64,000 bases of DNA from Clonostachys chloroleuca (Eukaryota > Ascomycota > Sordariomycetes > Hypocreales > Bionectriaceae): positions 9,114,001 to 9,178,000 of the forward strand of contig JBANAY010000004.1 in NCBI GenBank assembly GCA_037952775.1, in the 5' to 3' direction. Positions 22,647-35,303 of the stretch are shown one piece after another; position 1 is the first letter of the stretch, and every line of letters begins with the position of its first letter. A program made the position numbers and the translations under genes. A model generated the notes under the pieces. The model saw only the letters and a list, made by a program, of their open reading frames with translations, had not been told where the DNA came from and searched no databases.

Positions 22647-24312
22647 TGTCTCTACTGCCTAGAATACAGAGGGTAAGAGAATTGATATGGTTGGGTAGGC
22701 TTCTGCTGCTTTTACTGATTTGAATGCAAGAGAAGAATGATGAGATTGAAATGGTCAGTCTGTCGGGGCGACATGAGGAGATATATATACACTTCCTTTC
22801 GACCCCTGAACCAAACCCTTCACATCCCGATGGCATTGTGAACCAGATTTGGCTTAATACGCCGAAATGTTCGTTATAGTCTAAAGGACTGACTGTCTTG
22901 ATCACGTGAAAGGCGCAGAAAGTATCCCAATCGGGCGAAGAGTTGCAAGTCTCAACGGCTTATCCCGCTTAATATTGTTGCAGGGTTGTTCGGGTTTGGG
23001 TTGGCGGAGGGCCGATCGGGTCAACGCAAGCAGGGTCAGTCAATAAAGCAGGGTCAATAAAAGTTGAAGCAACCTCGCGCCTTCTTGGTCTGGTTTTCGG
23101 ACCAAAATCTGACCCAGATCAAACATTGGAGCTACTCCCCGCACAATAGCCACTGTTGGCTAGAGACTGACGCTTTTCGGGTCGAAGCGCCAAGGGGGTT
23201 TGTTGAGAGGTAGCCAGACAACACGCGCACCGTCAGCTTAGTAACGAGGATCATACAGAACCTTTATCACTCGCGGACTTTGATACATCTTCAAATCTAT
23301 TCGAGGAGAATGGTGTCATGAGGTGACTTCGGCACGTTTTACTTGGAGAGCGGACATACGAAAAGTAAAGAGGCCAACTTCGGCCATTAGAATGGTCACT
23401 GGAGTAGAGTTGCTACGTCAACAATTAGTTGATGTATCGATGCTGGGAAGGGTTGGATTCTTCACCTAATCGAAACCCATTGAAAATTCAACAAGTCATC
23501 AAGAGGAATATCACCACAAGGCCTCAACTCCTAAACAAGGGGCGCCATCACTATGTTCTCTGTCGGACGGCCTCCACACTAATACATTGCAACCAAAACT
23601 CGTTGTCAGAAGGACAAGTCTCGACCTCTCATTTAAAATGCCAATACTACGCATTAGGCAGGCAGTGGGGAATTGCCAACGGCTAAACATTCCATCAGAG
23701 CGGGGGCGATAGTTCTCGTGCTGCCAATTCGATTAGGTTTCAGATGTTTCCCGGATAAGGTCTTGTCAAATCCCTTCGTCATTTTCCATACAAGCATGTC
23801 GCCTTTTTGTTCGGTTTCTTCTTCGTCTGCCTCAAATAACTTTATAGCGCAGCAACCGAACAAGCTTTTCTCAGTCCATCAGTTAACCAATTAAAGCTCG
23901 TTGTTGCGACAGAATTCGATCGACCTCGCCGCGGGTTGTCCCCTGAGAAGTAATCAAAGCTACCTCTCGACTATCCATTCCTTATTTTATTAAACAACGA
24001 GCTCTATGGGAACGTTTTATCCATATTATCGGTACATCGGATGGAGTCTCATCTACTGGCGATGCGGTGCTTGGAGTCTACAAGCCACGCATTCCGCGAA
24101 ACCACCGGTACAAACTGTAATTCTGTTCTTCACGCCCGGATCGAGATTGGTCTGATTTAGGTTCAGCCTTCTTTGACGAATAGGCGCTGACATTGGCTCT
24201 TCCCACGTATAACAAATCTCGACGACCCTACTTCGACAGAATGTGTCATGGCTTTTCAATATATGTGCTGGAAGAAGGAGCCCACGGCACCCTCTTTCAC
24301 AAGTCGCACACC
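22647..24312. other. Divergent promoter region between OMT and the rhodopsin-like gene; no gene seen
   Basis: 1.7 kb with no supportable coding region. A GCAGGGTCA phrase is repeated around 23030-23060. Confidence 0.4.
22781..22789 (-). promoter_or_regulatory. Candidate TATA box of the methyltransferase gene
   Basis: An ATATATATA run lies about 135 bases upstream of the ATG at 22646. Position and sequence fit a TATA element; there is no independent support. Confidence 0.35.
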
Positions 24313-25638
24313 ATGAATTCATCCCAGTCCATTGGAAGCAGTGATGCTTGGGTTCCACCCCCGGACTCCCGTGCTTATATCCTCACTCCTCTTTTATTTA
24401 CGGTGATGGCGATTTCCAGCATGCTTGTCCTTCTACGGTTGATAACGAGATTATTCTTGACCAAAGCCCTAGGAATCGATGACCTGCTATCATTTGCGTC
24501 ACTGGTAAGTTCTTCATCCAACAGTCTAGGTATCAAAGGGTGGCGACTTAGACCTACTCAGGCCATTATAGGGGCTTTGACGGCATTGGGAATCATAAGT
24601 AGGTGTTATTCATCGGTCATCCATCGCCTAGTCGGCTAACATGAAGTTAGGCGTTCAATATGGGGCAGGAACACATGTATACAAAGTCCCCCCGGTCAAA
24701 CTTCCATATTTTCTCAGCGTATGTCACCAAGTTTTGGAACATACATCTCATAAATCTGACGATCTTCCACAGCTAATAACCACGACTGAGCTACTCTTCA
24801 CTTTCTCGCTCTGCATGGTGCGATTCTCCAATCTTGCATTTATCTTTCGATTGAGCAGCGACAGTGGGTTTTTACCTATCCCAGTCGAATGTAACTCACT
24901 GACCTGATCTCGAGAATGGTTTGTCAGGGGCATCTATGCTGTTGGATTCCTGGTGTTTTCGACCACGCTAATTGCGGTTGCCTTTGTCCTGTCCAAGTGC
25001 AAAGACGTGAGGTGTGAAAGAAAGGCTGCCTTGTCATATCTTTCTGGGAACTTACTAACCGCTCTTATTCTGTATTCAATTAGAGATCTGTGGAATATCG
25101 GCAACCTAAACCGAGACTGTAAGGGCTTCAACGCAGAATTTCCGGTCATGACCTTCCACGCCGGGATGGGGATCTTTATTGACGCGAGCATCTTGGCGCT
25201 ACCCATCTGGGTCGTCTTCCGAAAGATGAAATTCTCACCCAAGATGGTTCGGGTTGTTCTCATTTTTTGCGTTGGCGCTGTTTCTATCATTGCAGGGGTT
25301 CTGAGACTCATCTACTCCCTCCTCGATTTCGACGCTGATATGTACGTTTGCACCCTTCAGCTCTCCAGCGACCTCAATATAGAAACTATAAGGTAGCCTG
25401 GTTGAGAAATTGAACGATAAAATGACTAAATACTAATCTCTGTTTGGTCTATTGTAGCACTTACAATATGGGTGTGATGGCACAATGGGGTGGTATTGAG
25501 GCGCACCTTGGGCTCTGGACAGCGTGCTTCCCTGCTCTACAGCCCCTTTTCCGACTAGCTGGCACAAAATTAGGGATTTCGGGGAGAAATAAAACCTCGA
25601 AGGGAACATACAAGAGCTATGAGAGCCATAACGCCTAA
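24313..25638 (+). CDS. Rhodopsin-like integral membrane protein (fungal rhodopsin domain family), seven exons
   Basis: Predicted exons 24313-24504, 24562-24598, 24651-24718, 24773-24863, 24915-25011, 25084-25341 and 25458-25638 sum to 924 nt (about 307 residues) with matching phases. The protein shows the family's multi-span pattern: a first span after a short extracellular N-terminus, LGIDDLL, ELLFTFSLCMVRFSNLAFIF, a KCKD...DLWN...C segment, FIDASILALPIWVVFRKM and a C-terminal YNMGVMAQWGGIEAHLGLW. It contains no retinal-binding lysine that I can assign; function in this family is unknown. The intron at 25012-25083 is in frame if retained, so two isoforms are possible. Its stop codon overlaps that of the convergent transporter gene. 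Confidence 0.78.
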
Positions 25639-27271
25639 GCCTGTTCCACCATGAGACTTTGTTCCTTACCGGTCCCAGTTGAAATTCCGCTGTCGCTTGG
25701 GACGGTAAGATTCATGTTCTTTGACATCTGCCGCGCGATAGAGACCGGATTTCCTCCTTGTGAAAAGACAAGGTCGATATCCTCCAATTTGAAGTTGCTC
25801 GTCTCCGGGTAGAAAAAGTAGAACGTCGGCACGAAAAGAAGGTTGGTGACCATGAAAATCAGATACGCCTTCCACTGCAAGCGGTTGATGATGACTGGTG
25901 TGATCATGACCACGGTGAAATTCCAGAGCCAATTGGAGCTGACACCAATAGCTGTTCCTCGAGTGCGGGCCTCAAGAGGAAGAATCTCCGGGACATAGAC
26001 CCAAGGAACACAGTTGACGCTCATTCCGAAGATCAACATGTACAGGAAGAAAAAGGCTACTGCGGCAGAGGCACAAGCATGGCCATTGGGGTGCCCGACT
26101 TGTGATAGGAGTGCCGCAACCATGAGCATACAAATACCCAGGCCCGTGCAACCCCACAGCATGGTCTTCCGACGGCCCATTCGATCGAGAGCGAACGAAG
26201 GCAAGATGGAACCAAACATGAACATCATGTTGATACAGCCGCCGAGAATCTGGGCTGTTCGCTTGTCCATTCCAACATTCTGCACTAGGACAGAAGGAAT
26301 GTAATAGACGACGAGGTTGATGCCGCCCGCCTGGTTCATGAACTGGACACCCCAGGCAAGCAGTATACGATACCTGGTACCAATGCTGTCCTTCTTGAAG
26401 ATGCTGAAGAAGGAGTCACCCTTATTGGATGAAAGTTCGAGTTCGATGGCCTTTTGAATAGAAGAGGTTTCCGCGATGATGGAAGGGTCTGAGGGGTCCT
26501 TGTCGTGGAACTGACATAAGACATTGATAGCATCTTCGTCGCGACCCTTCATCAACAACCAGCGGGGGGACTCTGGGAGTGCGAAGACCAGGATAACAAC
26601 GCCAATGGCGAAAACCAGTTGAAAAGCAATCGGGAACCGCCAGGCTACCTCACCACCGACAAAGGACATGCCAAAATCAAACCAATAAGCAATTGTGATA
26701 CCGACTCCGACGAAAAGGACCTCGGTTGAAACCAGGCGACCACGGGCTCCAGGGCTGCAAAGCTCGGATTGATACCTTTATGCGAATCAGCCATTGCTAT
26801 CTGGTAGAGTTGAAAAGTTGCGGGAACTCACATAGGAACCGTTGAAGTCTTTATTCCTGTACCGAAACCAGTGATGACGCGTCCAATGACTAGATGAGCG
26901 ACCGAATACGCGCTGGCCTGGAGGGTCGCACCAACCAGAACAAAGCCCATGGCGAGCCAGATGGTTCTACGACGACCCAGCTTGTCTCCAAGGAAGAAGT
27001 TGACTAGCGAAAATTGTCAGCACGTGTGAGAAAGCTCTAAAACAAATGTGCACTCACTGACACAACCTGTAAGACAACCCAGATTGTAGCAAGATACTAT
27101 GATCCCAGTCTCTGTGTCATTCGGGTAGCCAAACTGACGTTGCCAGTCTTCGTTCTCCAGAATGCCGCCCAAGACCCCCTGGTCATAGCCAAAGAGCACG
27201 AATGCGACGAGACAACAGATCGTGACACCGACCTGGACGCTCTTGCCCCGTCCGAGAGAGAATAAAGCCAT
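25635..27271 (-). CDS. MFS sugar-type transporter (sugar porter family), three exons
   Basis: Exons 27271-27058, 27003-26832 and 26775-25635 (introns 54 and 55 bp) encode about 508 residues with twelve predicted spans. Sugar-porter signatures are visible: FGYDQGVLGG in TM1, GDKLGRRR in the first cytoplasmic loop, GRVITGFGTGIKTSTVPMYQ after TM4, PESPRWLL before the central loop, DRMGRRKTM in the second half and PETSNFKLEDID after TM12. It probably moves a hexose, polyol or related small molecule by proton symport at the plasma membrane; in cluster context it could also carry a pathway substrate (inference). Its stop (25635-25637) shares bases with the stop of the rhodopsin-like gene. Start ATG at 27271 gives the usual short N-terminus. 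Confidence 0.92.
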
Positions 27272-28435
27272 GGTTCGCGAAGGAGGTGGGTGAGGCTTCG
27301 AAGCTGAGATAGAACAAAGGGAGGAAAGGAGGATGCAAATTCGATACTAAATCTTGTTCCGATGAAGTCGATGGATAATCGAGAAAGTCTGTGGTTGTTA
27401 AATACCTTCTCACGCATCGCAGATTCCCCAAGCATTTCCCCAAACCTGAAGTTTCTCAAGTCTAAATCTGGGGCAAGGAGATTGCGGGGGAGACTAGAGG
27501 GGAGAGAGTCCAATCTCGACCAGGTTGGACTCACGCTAATTGTCTTGGCCAAGATGGCTGACATTCCAGCGCTTACGCCTACAGTTGCTGGATTAGATCA
27601 TTCCATGTCCATGGGAAGATGCGTATTGATGCAATTGTGGTCCATGTTGGTAGTACAGAACTGAGCGCTGTAGATCTCTCCATGATCTTTGACCCGAGGA
27701 CTCCGACATTGTGGCTATCGGGCATGCGCAATGGATGCTTGTGGGTTGCGCTAAACTCACCCGGTGGTCAATGATACACCACCGAAAGATCGCAGTCCTA
27801 TTGATCACAGGGTATCTGGAAGCGCCGCTTCCAGAACCAACGCCATGGTGAGCTAGGGGCGAAAAGCTCCAAGCTTTAGGCAGGCTGTGGCATTAACGAG
27901 GTACGAGTCAGATGTTGGAAAATGGGACTAGGATATATGGCAAAATTTTCGCCTGTTTTGAACAACTTGGCAAATTCATTATGTAAACAAGCAATTGGCT
28001 CATGATGATGCCCACTTCATTCCAAACCAATGTCTCCACGACCGGCGCTTCCACTTGCTTTTCTTCCACTCGCTAGGTACATACTTGAGGCTGGAACCAC
28101 TTTACTCACAGGACCGAGCTATGGTCGTGCGCAACAGGGAAATTAGTGGTGCAAGGCTCCATAGCTGGACCGTCGGTTGCAAAGTTCGGCCCGGCTTGGG
28201 TTCGACGGGGAGCGCTACCCAGGCATGGCATCATAACCGGAAAGCGCATGGATGCCGGTTCATGTTTGGATAGGTAGTTATGACAAATCCAAGCCGGAAG
28301 TAACGCAGGAAAATGACGTTGTCGATTCCGCCACGTCATGAATATATAATCGTCCAACTTGACCAAGGCTGACGTTTGGGATAGCGCCATTCTCTAATAG
28401 CATTTGCGCATAGCCGCGACTGCAAAACGATCACC
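27272..28435. other. Divergent promoter region between transporter and MDR reductase; no gene seen
   Basis: 1.16 kb with no supportable coding region; shared 5' region of two divergently transcribed genes. Confidence 0.4.
28341..28350 (+). promoter_or_regulatory. Candidate TATA box of the MDR reductase gene
   Basis: AATATATAAT ends 85 bases upstream of the ATG at 28436. This is a positional and sequence match only. Confidence 0.4.
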
Positions 28436-29759
28436 ATGTCTATACCAGCCACTTGTCCAGCCCTGGTTGTCAGGCTCGACAGCGACAGCACTCCAATTCT
28501 CACTAAGGAACCGGTGCCCGTGGCTAGACCCGGAAGCCACCAGCTTTTAGTCAAGGTGTCTCACGTTGCTCAGAACCCCACAGATGGTAAGCCCATTCTG
28601 CTTCGGTACTGGCTTCTCCCTAAGCCACGCATAGCTGATTAGGTTCCTGCAGTCCAGTCCTTTGATGGCAACGCGTTCGGTGATGGTGCCGTTCTCGGCT
28701 GCGACTTTGTTGGCGACGTCGAGGAAGTTGGTTCCAGTGCGACAAGAATCAAAAAGGGGACAACCATTGCTGGCTTGATCTGGGGAGGTAGAATCCTCTG
28801 CTCTCCGCAGTCGTCTGCATGTCAGAACACGGGCTGATTGGTGACTAGGTGAGACGAAGGGGATTGGCGGATATAGCAAGTATACTCTTGCCGACGAGCG
28901 CATTTCCTTTCCAGTTCCTCCGGGACTGAGCCGAGAAGCAGCATCTACTGTTCCACTTGCATCATGCACGGCTGTGCTTAGCTTGTTCTCCCAGGGCAGT
29001 CTGGCTATCGATGCGAGCGGCGCCGAAAAGCCGACAGTTCTTATCTGGGGTGGCAGCTGTATGTGTTCTACCCTTGAATTCCCCTCTCCCTTGTTCGTTC
29101 CGCCTTGAAATTGGGAAAAAAAGATCGATTGCTAACTCCACGTGAAGCAAGCGTTGGGCTGTATGCGGTTCAGATTGCAAATCTGCGTGGACTGCAAGTC
29201 ATCTCGACCTGCAGCCCAAAGCACCACGACCTGGTGAAGTCGTACGGAGCAAAGGAAGTATTCGACTATCGAGACCCAAAAGTAGTCGACAAGATCCGAG
29301 AGGCAGCTCCGGGTCTCCGATATGTGTTTGATACCATCGGAAACGAAACCTCTTCCAAGATCGCTTCCAGCACCATCACTGGTAGCGACGGCGTCCTGTG
29401 TACCGTCCGTCCTGGCAAAGCCAACACTGAAGGCGTGCCCAAGACCGTCAAAGTCACCGACGTTCTAGTCTGGACGGCCTTTCTCAAGGACCATCGTTAC
29501 GGGGACTTCTTCTGGCCTGTAAGTACTCGAATCTTTGAAACGTATAGAGCGGGGGAACTCATGTACGAGACAGGCCAATAAAGCGGACCATGAGCTCGCC
29601 GCTGGCTTCTTCCAAGAGTTGCCCGAGCTACTTGCCTCAGGCAAGATCAAACCCAACACATGTCAGCTAGACGAAAGCGGCCTAGATGGTGTGTCGAGAG
29701 GGTTTCAGGAATATCGCGATGGCAAGATCTCAAACTATAAGATCGTTTACCAACTCTGA
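28436..29759 (+). CDS. Medium-chain dehydrogenase/reductase, trans-enoyl-reductase-like, five exons
   Basis: Exons 28436-28586, 28653-28787, 28849-29058, 29148-29518 and 29574-29759 (introns 55-89 bp, phases consistent) give about 350 residues, the standard MDR length. Features: HVAQNPTDVQSFDG near the N-terminus, LGCDFVGDVEEVG, the NADPH-binding WGGSSSVGLYAVQ segment, then a second strand (GLQVISTCS) and FDTIG. Zinc-ligand cysteines of classical ADHs are absent, as in ToxD/LovC-type enoyl reductases, which reduce a C=C bond in polyketide assembly or act on small enones. No PKS lies in the window, so a free-standing role is equally possible. Start ATG at 28436 (ATCACCATGTC). Divergent from the transporter gene. 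Confidence 0.88.
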
Positions 29760-30569
29760 ACCTGTGCTTGAAGTGTACAGGCTACTGGTCAATTAATACA
29801 CATTCCATAAATTTTACATATAGATGGTAAGAGTTGGGGTATAAGTGTAGCACTTGGCTGGAACGTTTCAGAGTGATGAGGTACGCCGATATATTGCATC
29901 TCCCAAATCAAAGATGAATTGGGACTAGCTGAAATTCTATCTGATCATCGCACCAAAAGTCACAGAGTAGCGGTGAGTGGGGGAAGTATTTGAAGACTTA
30001 GCCCCCCTTATGGTGATTGTGGGAGATCTGATACTTGCATCTTAATCTTGCTCACGTAGAGTAACCTATACTTCTCCCCAGGTCAGCCAAGCCCGAATTA
30101 TTGATTTAACCAGTGGAGAAACCACTAAGGTTACCGCGCGGAGCCGGCTTTGAGTATGCCTAGGCCTATCAATTGTGACGTACTTCTGGTTCGTCCAGTA
30201 GTCACACAAATATCAGCGCTTCAGCTTGCTTCCTTCCTGCTACGCTTGGGGACGACACTACTCCAGAGCGAAAGCAAATACTCGCGCGAATTGGTATATA
30301 GTCAACTCAGGTCCATCCACTAGTGTGACTGCCACGCTCCCTCTCAGACATTCTCACTCACTGGAGGGCACTTAGCACCAGCCACATGCAGAGCACTCAT
30401 GAAGTGGCCGAAAACAAGCTTGGGAATGTGATGGCTGCCAAGCGTAGAAAAGAAACAGTGTCCACATGAATGCCGCTTATGTCTTGCAACTAATCAATCT
30501 AATGTAGTTTGAATACCTCTTGATGTATCGATTATTCCGATTACTCTAATGATGAATCGCATCAACCAC
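29760..30569. other. Convergent 3' flanks of MDR reductase and epoxide hydrolase; no gene seen
   Basis: 810 bases without coding support. Confidence 0.4.
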
Positions 30570-31973
30570 CTACGACCCACCTGACACCTTCTTGATGGAC
30601 GTTTTTACAGAGTTGGAAGAAAAGAATAGCCTCATGTCTTGAACAAACACTTCCGGGCACTCAAGGGACGAGAAATGTCCCCCAGTGCCGTACTCTCTCC
30701 AGTACTGGATATTGGCGGCTTGCTGAGCCCAATCCTTGGGACACTAGTGAGAAGAAACATAGACTGTCAGCATACCATGGTAGAACGGTCCATTCCACGG
30801 GGCTTACCTACATGTAGCTGCTCCTTGGCATACATGCTAACTCCAGTCGGGCAGTTTACGTACGCCTCAAAGGTCTTTTCCGCCTCGCGCCGGGTGCCAA
30901 AAGCCTCACGATAGAACCTCAGCGCGGGGGTTGCCCCTTGTATCCAATGCATAACCACGAGGGTTATCACAAGTTCGGGATCAAAGGCCTCTTCAACATG
31001 ACCCCAGTCATGGAACTTCTCAACGAACCAAGCCAGCAAACCGAGAGGTGAGTCGCCCAACGCGAAGCCTAGCGTTTGAGGCCTCGTCTTTTGTTGCTCC
31101 AGGTAGCCGCTCTGGTCTGTTTCGAAGTTGCGCCTGAAACGAACCGCTTCTTTCTCAAAGTCAGAGTAGAGAACTTTAGAGAGGCACCAACGAAGGTAGG
31201 CTAGGGGGCAGAGAACAGCGTCGGAGGTGGCACGGGAAACATGTTCAGGTGTTGAGCGCGAACGACCTGAGGGAACTGGAGGGCAATTGACCTGGTGATG
31301 AAAGACCCGAAGTCACCGCCTTGGGTCACGAACCACTTGTATCCGAGCACGTCGGTCATAAGAATCTTGAATGCCCGGGCCGTGACCTCTGGGCCCAGTC
31401 CTGACTTGGTTGGAGCGGGAGAGAAGCCGAAGCCTGGGATGGAGGGCGCGACGACGTGAAAGGATGGGTCGGTCGGGTTCTTGGGATTGCTGAGCTGGCC
31501 GACGACCTTTGATGCTTCGACGAAAGAGCCCGGCCACCCATGCGAGAAGAGGAGCGGGGTGGCATTCGGGCTAGACGATTTCGCATGCGTGAAATGCAAG
31601 ACTAGGGGTCCATAGCCAGGCACTCGAAGCTTCACGACGTAATGGTTAAACGTGGCGTTGAGGAATTTCTGCCGCTCGTAGCGTTAGACTCATCTCCCTA
31701 GAAAACGTGAATTGACCCGATACTAACCTCTTGTTTTTCCCAATCGTATTCATCACGCCAGTACTGAACCAGCCTTCGCACCTTGTCCACCTTTGCGCCT
31801 TGCGACCAGTCGTCGGCCCCAAAGTCGCTCTGCTCGAGCGGGTATCTAGCAAGCTCGAGCTTGTGTTTTGTAAGTCGAATGAGGTCTGGATCGAATCGAA
31901 CGGAGAAGGGCACAGGCTGGTTGAGCTGCAGCTCCTCCTCTGATGGCAGGCACAGAAATTGGGAAGTCATCAT
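30570..31973 (-). CDS. Epoxide hydrolase (microsomal EPHX1-like alpha/beta hydrolase), three exons, with a one-base frameshift
   Basis: Exons 31973-31728, 31674-30812 and 30743-30570 (introns 53 and 68 bp). The N-terminal epoxide-hydrolase domain (PFSVRFDPDLIRLTKHKL, YDWEKQE) precedes the alpha/beta core with oxyanion motif SHGWPGSF, nucleophile aspartate in GGDFGS and catalytic histidine in GTGGHFSS. Full length is about 427 residues if the frame is kept. Reading must shift at a C5 run (minus strand; plus-strand G5 at 31204-31208), after HLNMFPVPPPTLFSAP; one more C would join it to YLRWCLSKVLYSDFEKEA. No GT-AG intron with the right phase bridges the point. It converts an epoxide to a diol. 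Either a pseudogene or a homopolymer sequence error. Confidence 0.85.
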
Positions 31974-32840
31974 GCGACGGGGCAAATTGGGCCTGTCTCA
32001 ACAAGAAACGAAGCAGTAGAGAGCGAAGCATCAGGTCTTGAACTGGCACAAGCACCGTGTCTTAATTGCCTGAGGTGGGAACCATGTAAGCGCATTCGCA
32101 CTTGGCCAAGGTAGGTACATGATGGATGGAGCACACTCTTTGGGCGGCGTTTCCACATGCCATTTTCTGTTCCATTCTCAGTTACCTGTTCGGTCGCTCA
32201 ACTGTGGGGCAAGTCGAGCCCTGGTATACACCATGGCTTTGTGGCATCTAGACCCAGGACCCTCTTAATTATCCACCTGGGGACTCTCTGCACTGCCCCA
32301 AAGGTGGTTGTTCCGATCGTGGAGCATGGACCAGGGAGGCTACTACCCAAGTCTAGGTGCTAAGATCCTCGCTAATAAGGGTGAAGCAACACTGTAGCCA
32401 AGGCAGCATCTGATGCCATCCTGCATTCATGGACCTAGACAAAAAATTTGCATGATTCTGCGCGCGGAGGCCTGGGGGACATAATACGGAGAACACAACC
32501 CCCAGTGTCTATTATAGAAAAGCGCTGAAAACGCCATCGAGGCCAATAAAATTCAATGCGCAACTCAGGCAACCGGGCGTTAGAATCACACGGAGTGCAA
32601 AGGCACCTAAATCATGATTTTTTAATATAGGCCAAGGTATTGATACACAATAAGGTAATTATAATTAACGGTAACAACAATAATAACTATTGAGCAACCA
32701 TTGGGCAATTATTTTATTTACTTAATATTGCACATTGTGAAAAATAATGAGAAGCATTATAATGTGACTGACTGCCGCAATAATTCTATCGAGGTGACTT
32801 TGCAGTCCCTGTTTTCCCGACAGCCACTTGCCGGGCTAAA
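31974..32840. other. Intergenic between regulator 2 and epoxide hydrolase; AT-rich core, no gene seen
   Basis: Positions about 32610-32790 are strongly AT-rich. No coding region is supported. Confidence 0.4.
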
Positions 32841-35303
32841 TTAATTCTCCAACTCCCAAAGAACTCTCAGATCTCTTGCTCGTTCCTTCGTTTTCCAGCC
32901 CGTTTCGCGTTCAATCTTGGCCAAATGTCGCAAGAGAGCAATCTTTTCGGCAGCAAAGTAGTCCATGTCCGTAGGATTATCGGTGTCCTCGCCATTGTTC
33001 ATGCCCCCGGCCAGCCCAGCATCTTGCCGCAATTGCCCGGAGAATGTTTCCTTGGGTATGCCACCCAATGCCGTACCGGCGATATACAAGGGCTGGAGGT
33101 GATTTACCCAATTTGCACTGAATTCCGTATCCAAGTTGAGAAAAATGAGACCAAAACCTAAATATAAAGTCGACAGAGTAGACTTACTGGGACGAGTTGC
33201 TGATCGAGATTCCCCCTAGTTCCCGGCCATGCCATTGTGGACTGAGCTATTTAATATTAACACACGCCGTCGCGGTGGCTTGATTGAAAAGGATGCTCAC
33301 TGCTGTTGCCATTTCCGAGGAAGGGTCGGGATTGACTAATCCGCTTTGCAGGAGCAGTATTGAACCGGCGTGGTAGAAGGTATTTCCACATACTAGTATC
33401 GGATCAGCCCCGACCTGCAGCGGGCATCCCATACGGTTGTTGACTTACTGGACGAAGAGAGAGCAAACATGATTGTAGGAAAGGGACTCTTCTCCGACTG
33501 CTCTATTCTCATCAACGGCTTTACACTTGGGAGGCGCCAGCGTCGCCACAGCTGCAGCTCCTCCCACAAGTTCTGGGCGTTGTCTCTCAGCTTGGTCTGG
33601 GATTGGCGTCTAGCGCCACCTTTCTCGTTCAGAACGTTGATGATCCTTGCGAAGATCAGAATAGCCAGGTTGCAATAATCGTCGGTGTCTCCTGTCGCAG
33701 CAACCAAGACAAGAGAATCTTGATTCACCCACGAGTCTGTAGGGATCAACGTGGTCTGGTTAAGAATGAAAGCTGCCCAGACATCTGTCATACGTCAGCA
33801 GTTGTTGTGGGAGAGTTCCGGAAGAACTAATTGTCCGGCTAGGAGTACGGCGCACCTATCCTTGCGAAAGCCCAGAAGCAAGCCTTGACGATCCCCTGGC
33901 TGTTACCGTTCCACTTGCACATTCTTAATAACTCTGCGCAGCCCTATATCGGCATGTAAGGGTCAGCTACTATGACTTTGATATTGGCACGGGAGTATAG
34001 ATCAGCATACTCTTAGGTGACGCCTCCACTCCGAAACGCTCGATGCCATCATCTCGTAGGCACAAAGAATGGTACACGTCGCCAAAATCGACGCATCCGG
34101 TTTCGTAGGGTCCTGCCCCAGTAAGAGGCGAATAGTGTACTGATAAAGCTCGAGCGTGAGCTGTCGGTGGCGACCTTGCACGGCATCTCGTTGCCGAGAA
34201 GCGAGGGACATTGCTGCCGCGACGAAAGGTTTCGAACTCATCATGTCATGAACACTCCTCACCGAAAAATGCATGTCCGAGTCGGTGGTCTCGCACCATG
34301 TCGCAGTCTCTTGGAGGTATGCGGACATGATATCAGCCTTGACCTCCTGAGAGACAGGAAACCTAGGCTCAGGATCTGGAGAAGCGCCCCTCGAGATGGC
34401 ATGCCCCAGAAAGAATGGAGCGTTGGGTAAGTCATTATCCCAGAAGTCCGGGATCAATGACGGCGTTGTATTGTTTGGAGGTGACACGATAGGAGGTAGA
34501 GTGTTGAAAGGATCAAATACTCCGTTCTGAGCCCGCAGAGCTCCAGCGCTGGTGCTTAGGCTGGCAGGGCTGATAACCTCTGTTTGTCCTCCTTCCCTAC
34601 CCGATCCAACGGAAACTCCATATGGTATCACGTCGTCGAAGATAGCGGTTGAATCACACCCATCGGGCTCTGTTGGTTCAGGCCGGCTAGAAGTATCGCT
34701 ACAGGACTCTTCTGCTAAATACTCTCCATCATAATTCTTGCAAAAGGAACGGACAATTTCCTGGGTGTCGTCGATGATCTTAAAGTGGAGGTAACAGTTG
34801 GTTATTGCCCAGGGAAGAGGGGGAAGGATCATTACTTACAACGATGGGTGCTGCTTCATGCCGACCACAGCCAGACCCATCAATTTGGGTCTTGCCCCTC
34901 TGCTTATCCAGACGTGATAGGGCAGCAGTGTGCTCAGAGGAAAGCTGCAGGGTTCTCGATGGGTGAAAAGAGACCTTCAATCCCCAGGCACATTCAGCAC
35001 TGCGCCTCTTACATTCTCGACAGATGGGATGATGTCCATCGCCTAACGCGACCCAGTCAGAGCCTGTAATTGCTACAAAGAAAGGGCCGTGGAGAAAGCT
35101 ATTAAGATCTTCTAGAATGGGTTGGCTGCCTACATTTCCGCCTCCGTCGGCGACAAGGGAGGCTATCCTTACAAATCAGCAAGGTCCAAGGTTCGATTAA
35201 CTTGGGGGTTTCAGTACCATCCTGAGCGAGAGCGACAGTATTTCCTTTGTCTGGGCTCTTGAAATGCTGCCGGCGCGATTGCTTTGCGGGGCTGGATAGG
35301 CAT
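32841..35303 (-). CDS. Zn2Cys6 transcription factor 2 with C-terminal Fungal_trans_2-type domain, nine exons
   Basis: Predicted exons 35303-35218, 35162-35134, 35042-34840, 34778-34011, 33943-33856, 33784-33449, 33392-33301, 33246-33188 and 33117-32841 sum to 1938 nt (about 645 residues); every junction is in phase. The zinc cluster is assembled across two introns: the first cysteine codon is split by intron 1, exon 2 (only 29 nt) codes LPCRRRRRK, and the third cysteine codon is split by intron 2, giving C-LP-C-RRRRRK-C-DGHHPI-C-RE-C-KRRSAE-C. GLKVSFHPSR follows, typical of this subfamily. The C-terminus carries DVWAAFI, LQPLYIAG and IERETGWKTKERARDLRVLW, conserved in PF11951-type regulators. 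It is divergent from the flavin monooxygenase and may regulate it (inference). Confidence 0.88.

Noticed and set aside
25012..25083. Reading the rhodopsin-like gene without the intron at 25012-25083
   Set aside because: The unspliced frame is open, but it inserts 24 residues in the middle of a conserved K-C-K-D...L-W segment and contains a CTAAC branch point and TTAG acceptor. Splicing is favoured, although the GTGTGA donor is weak.
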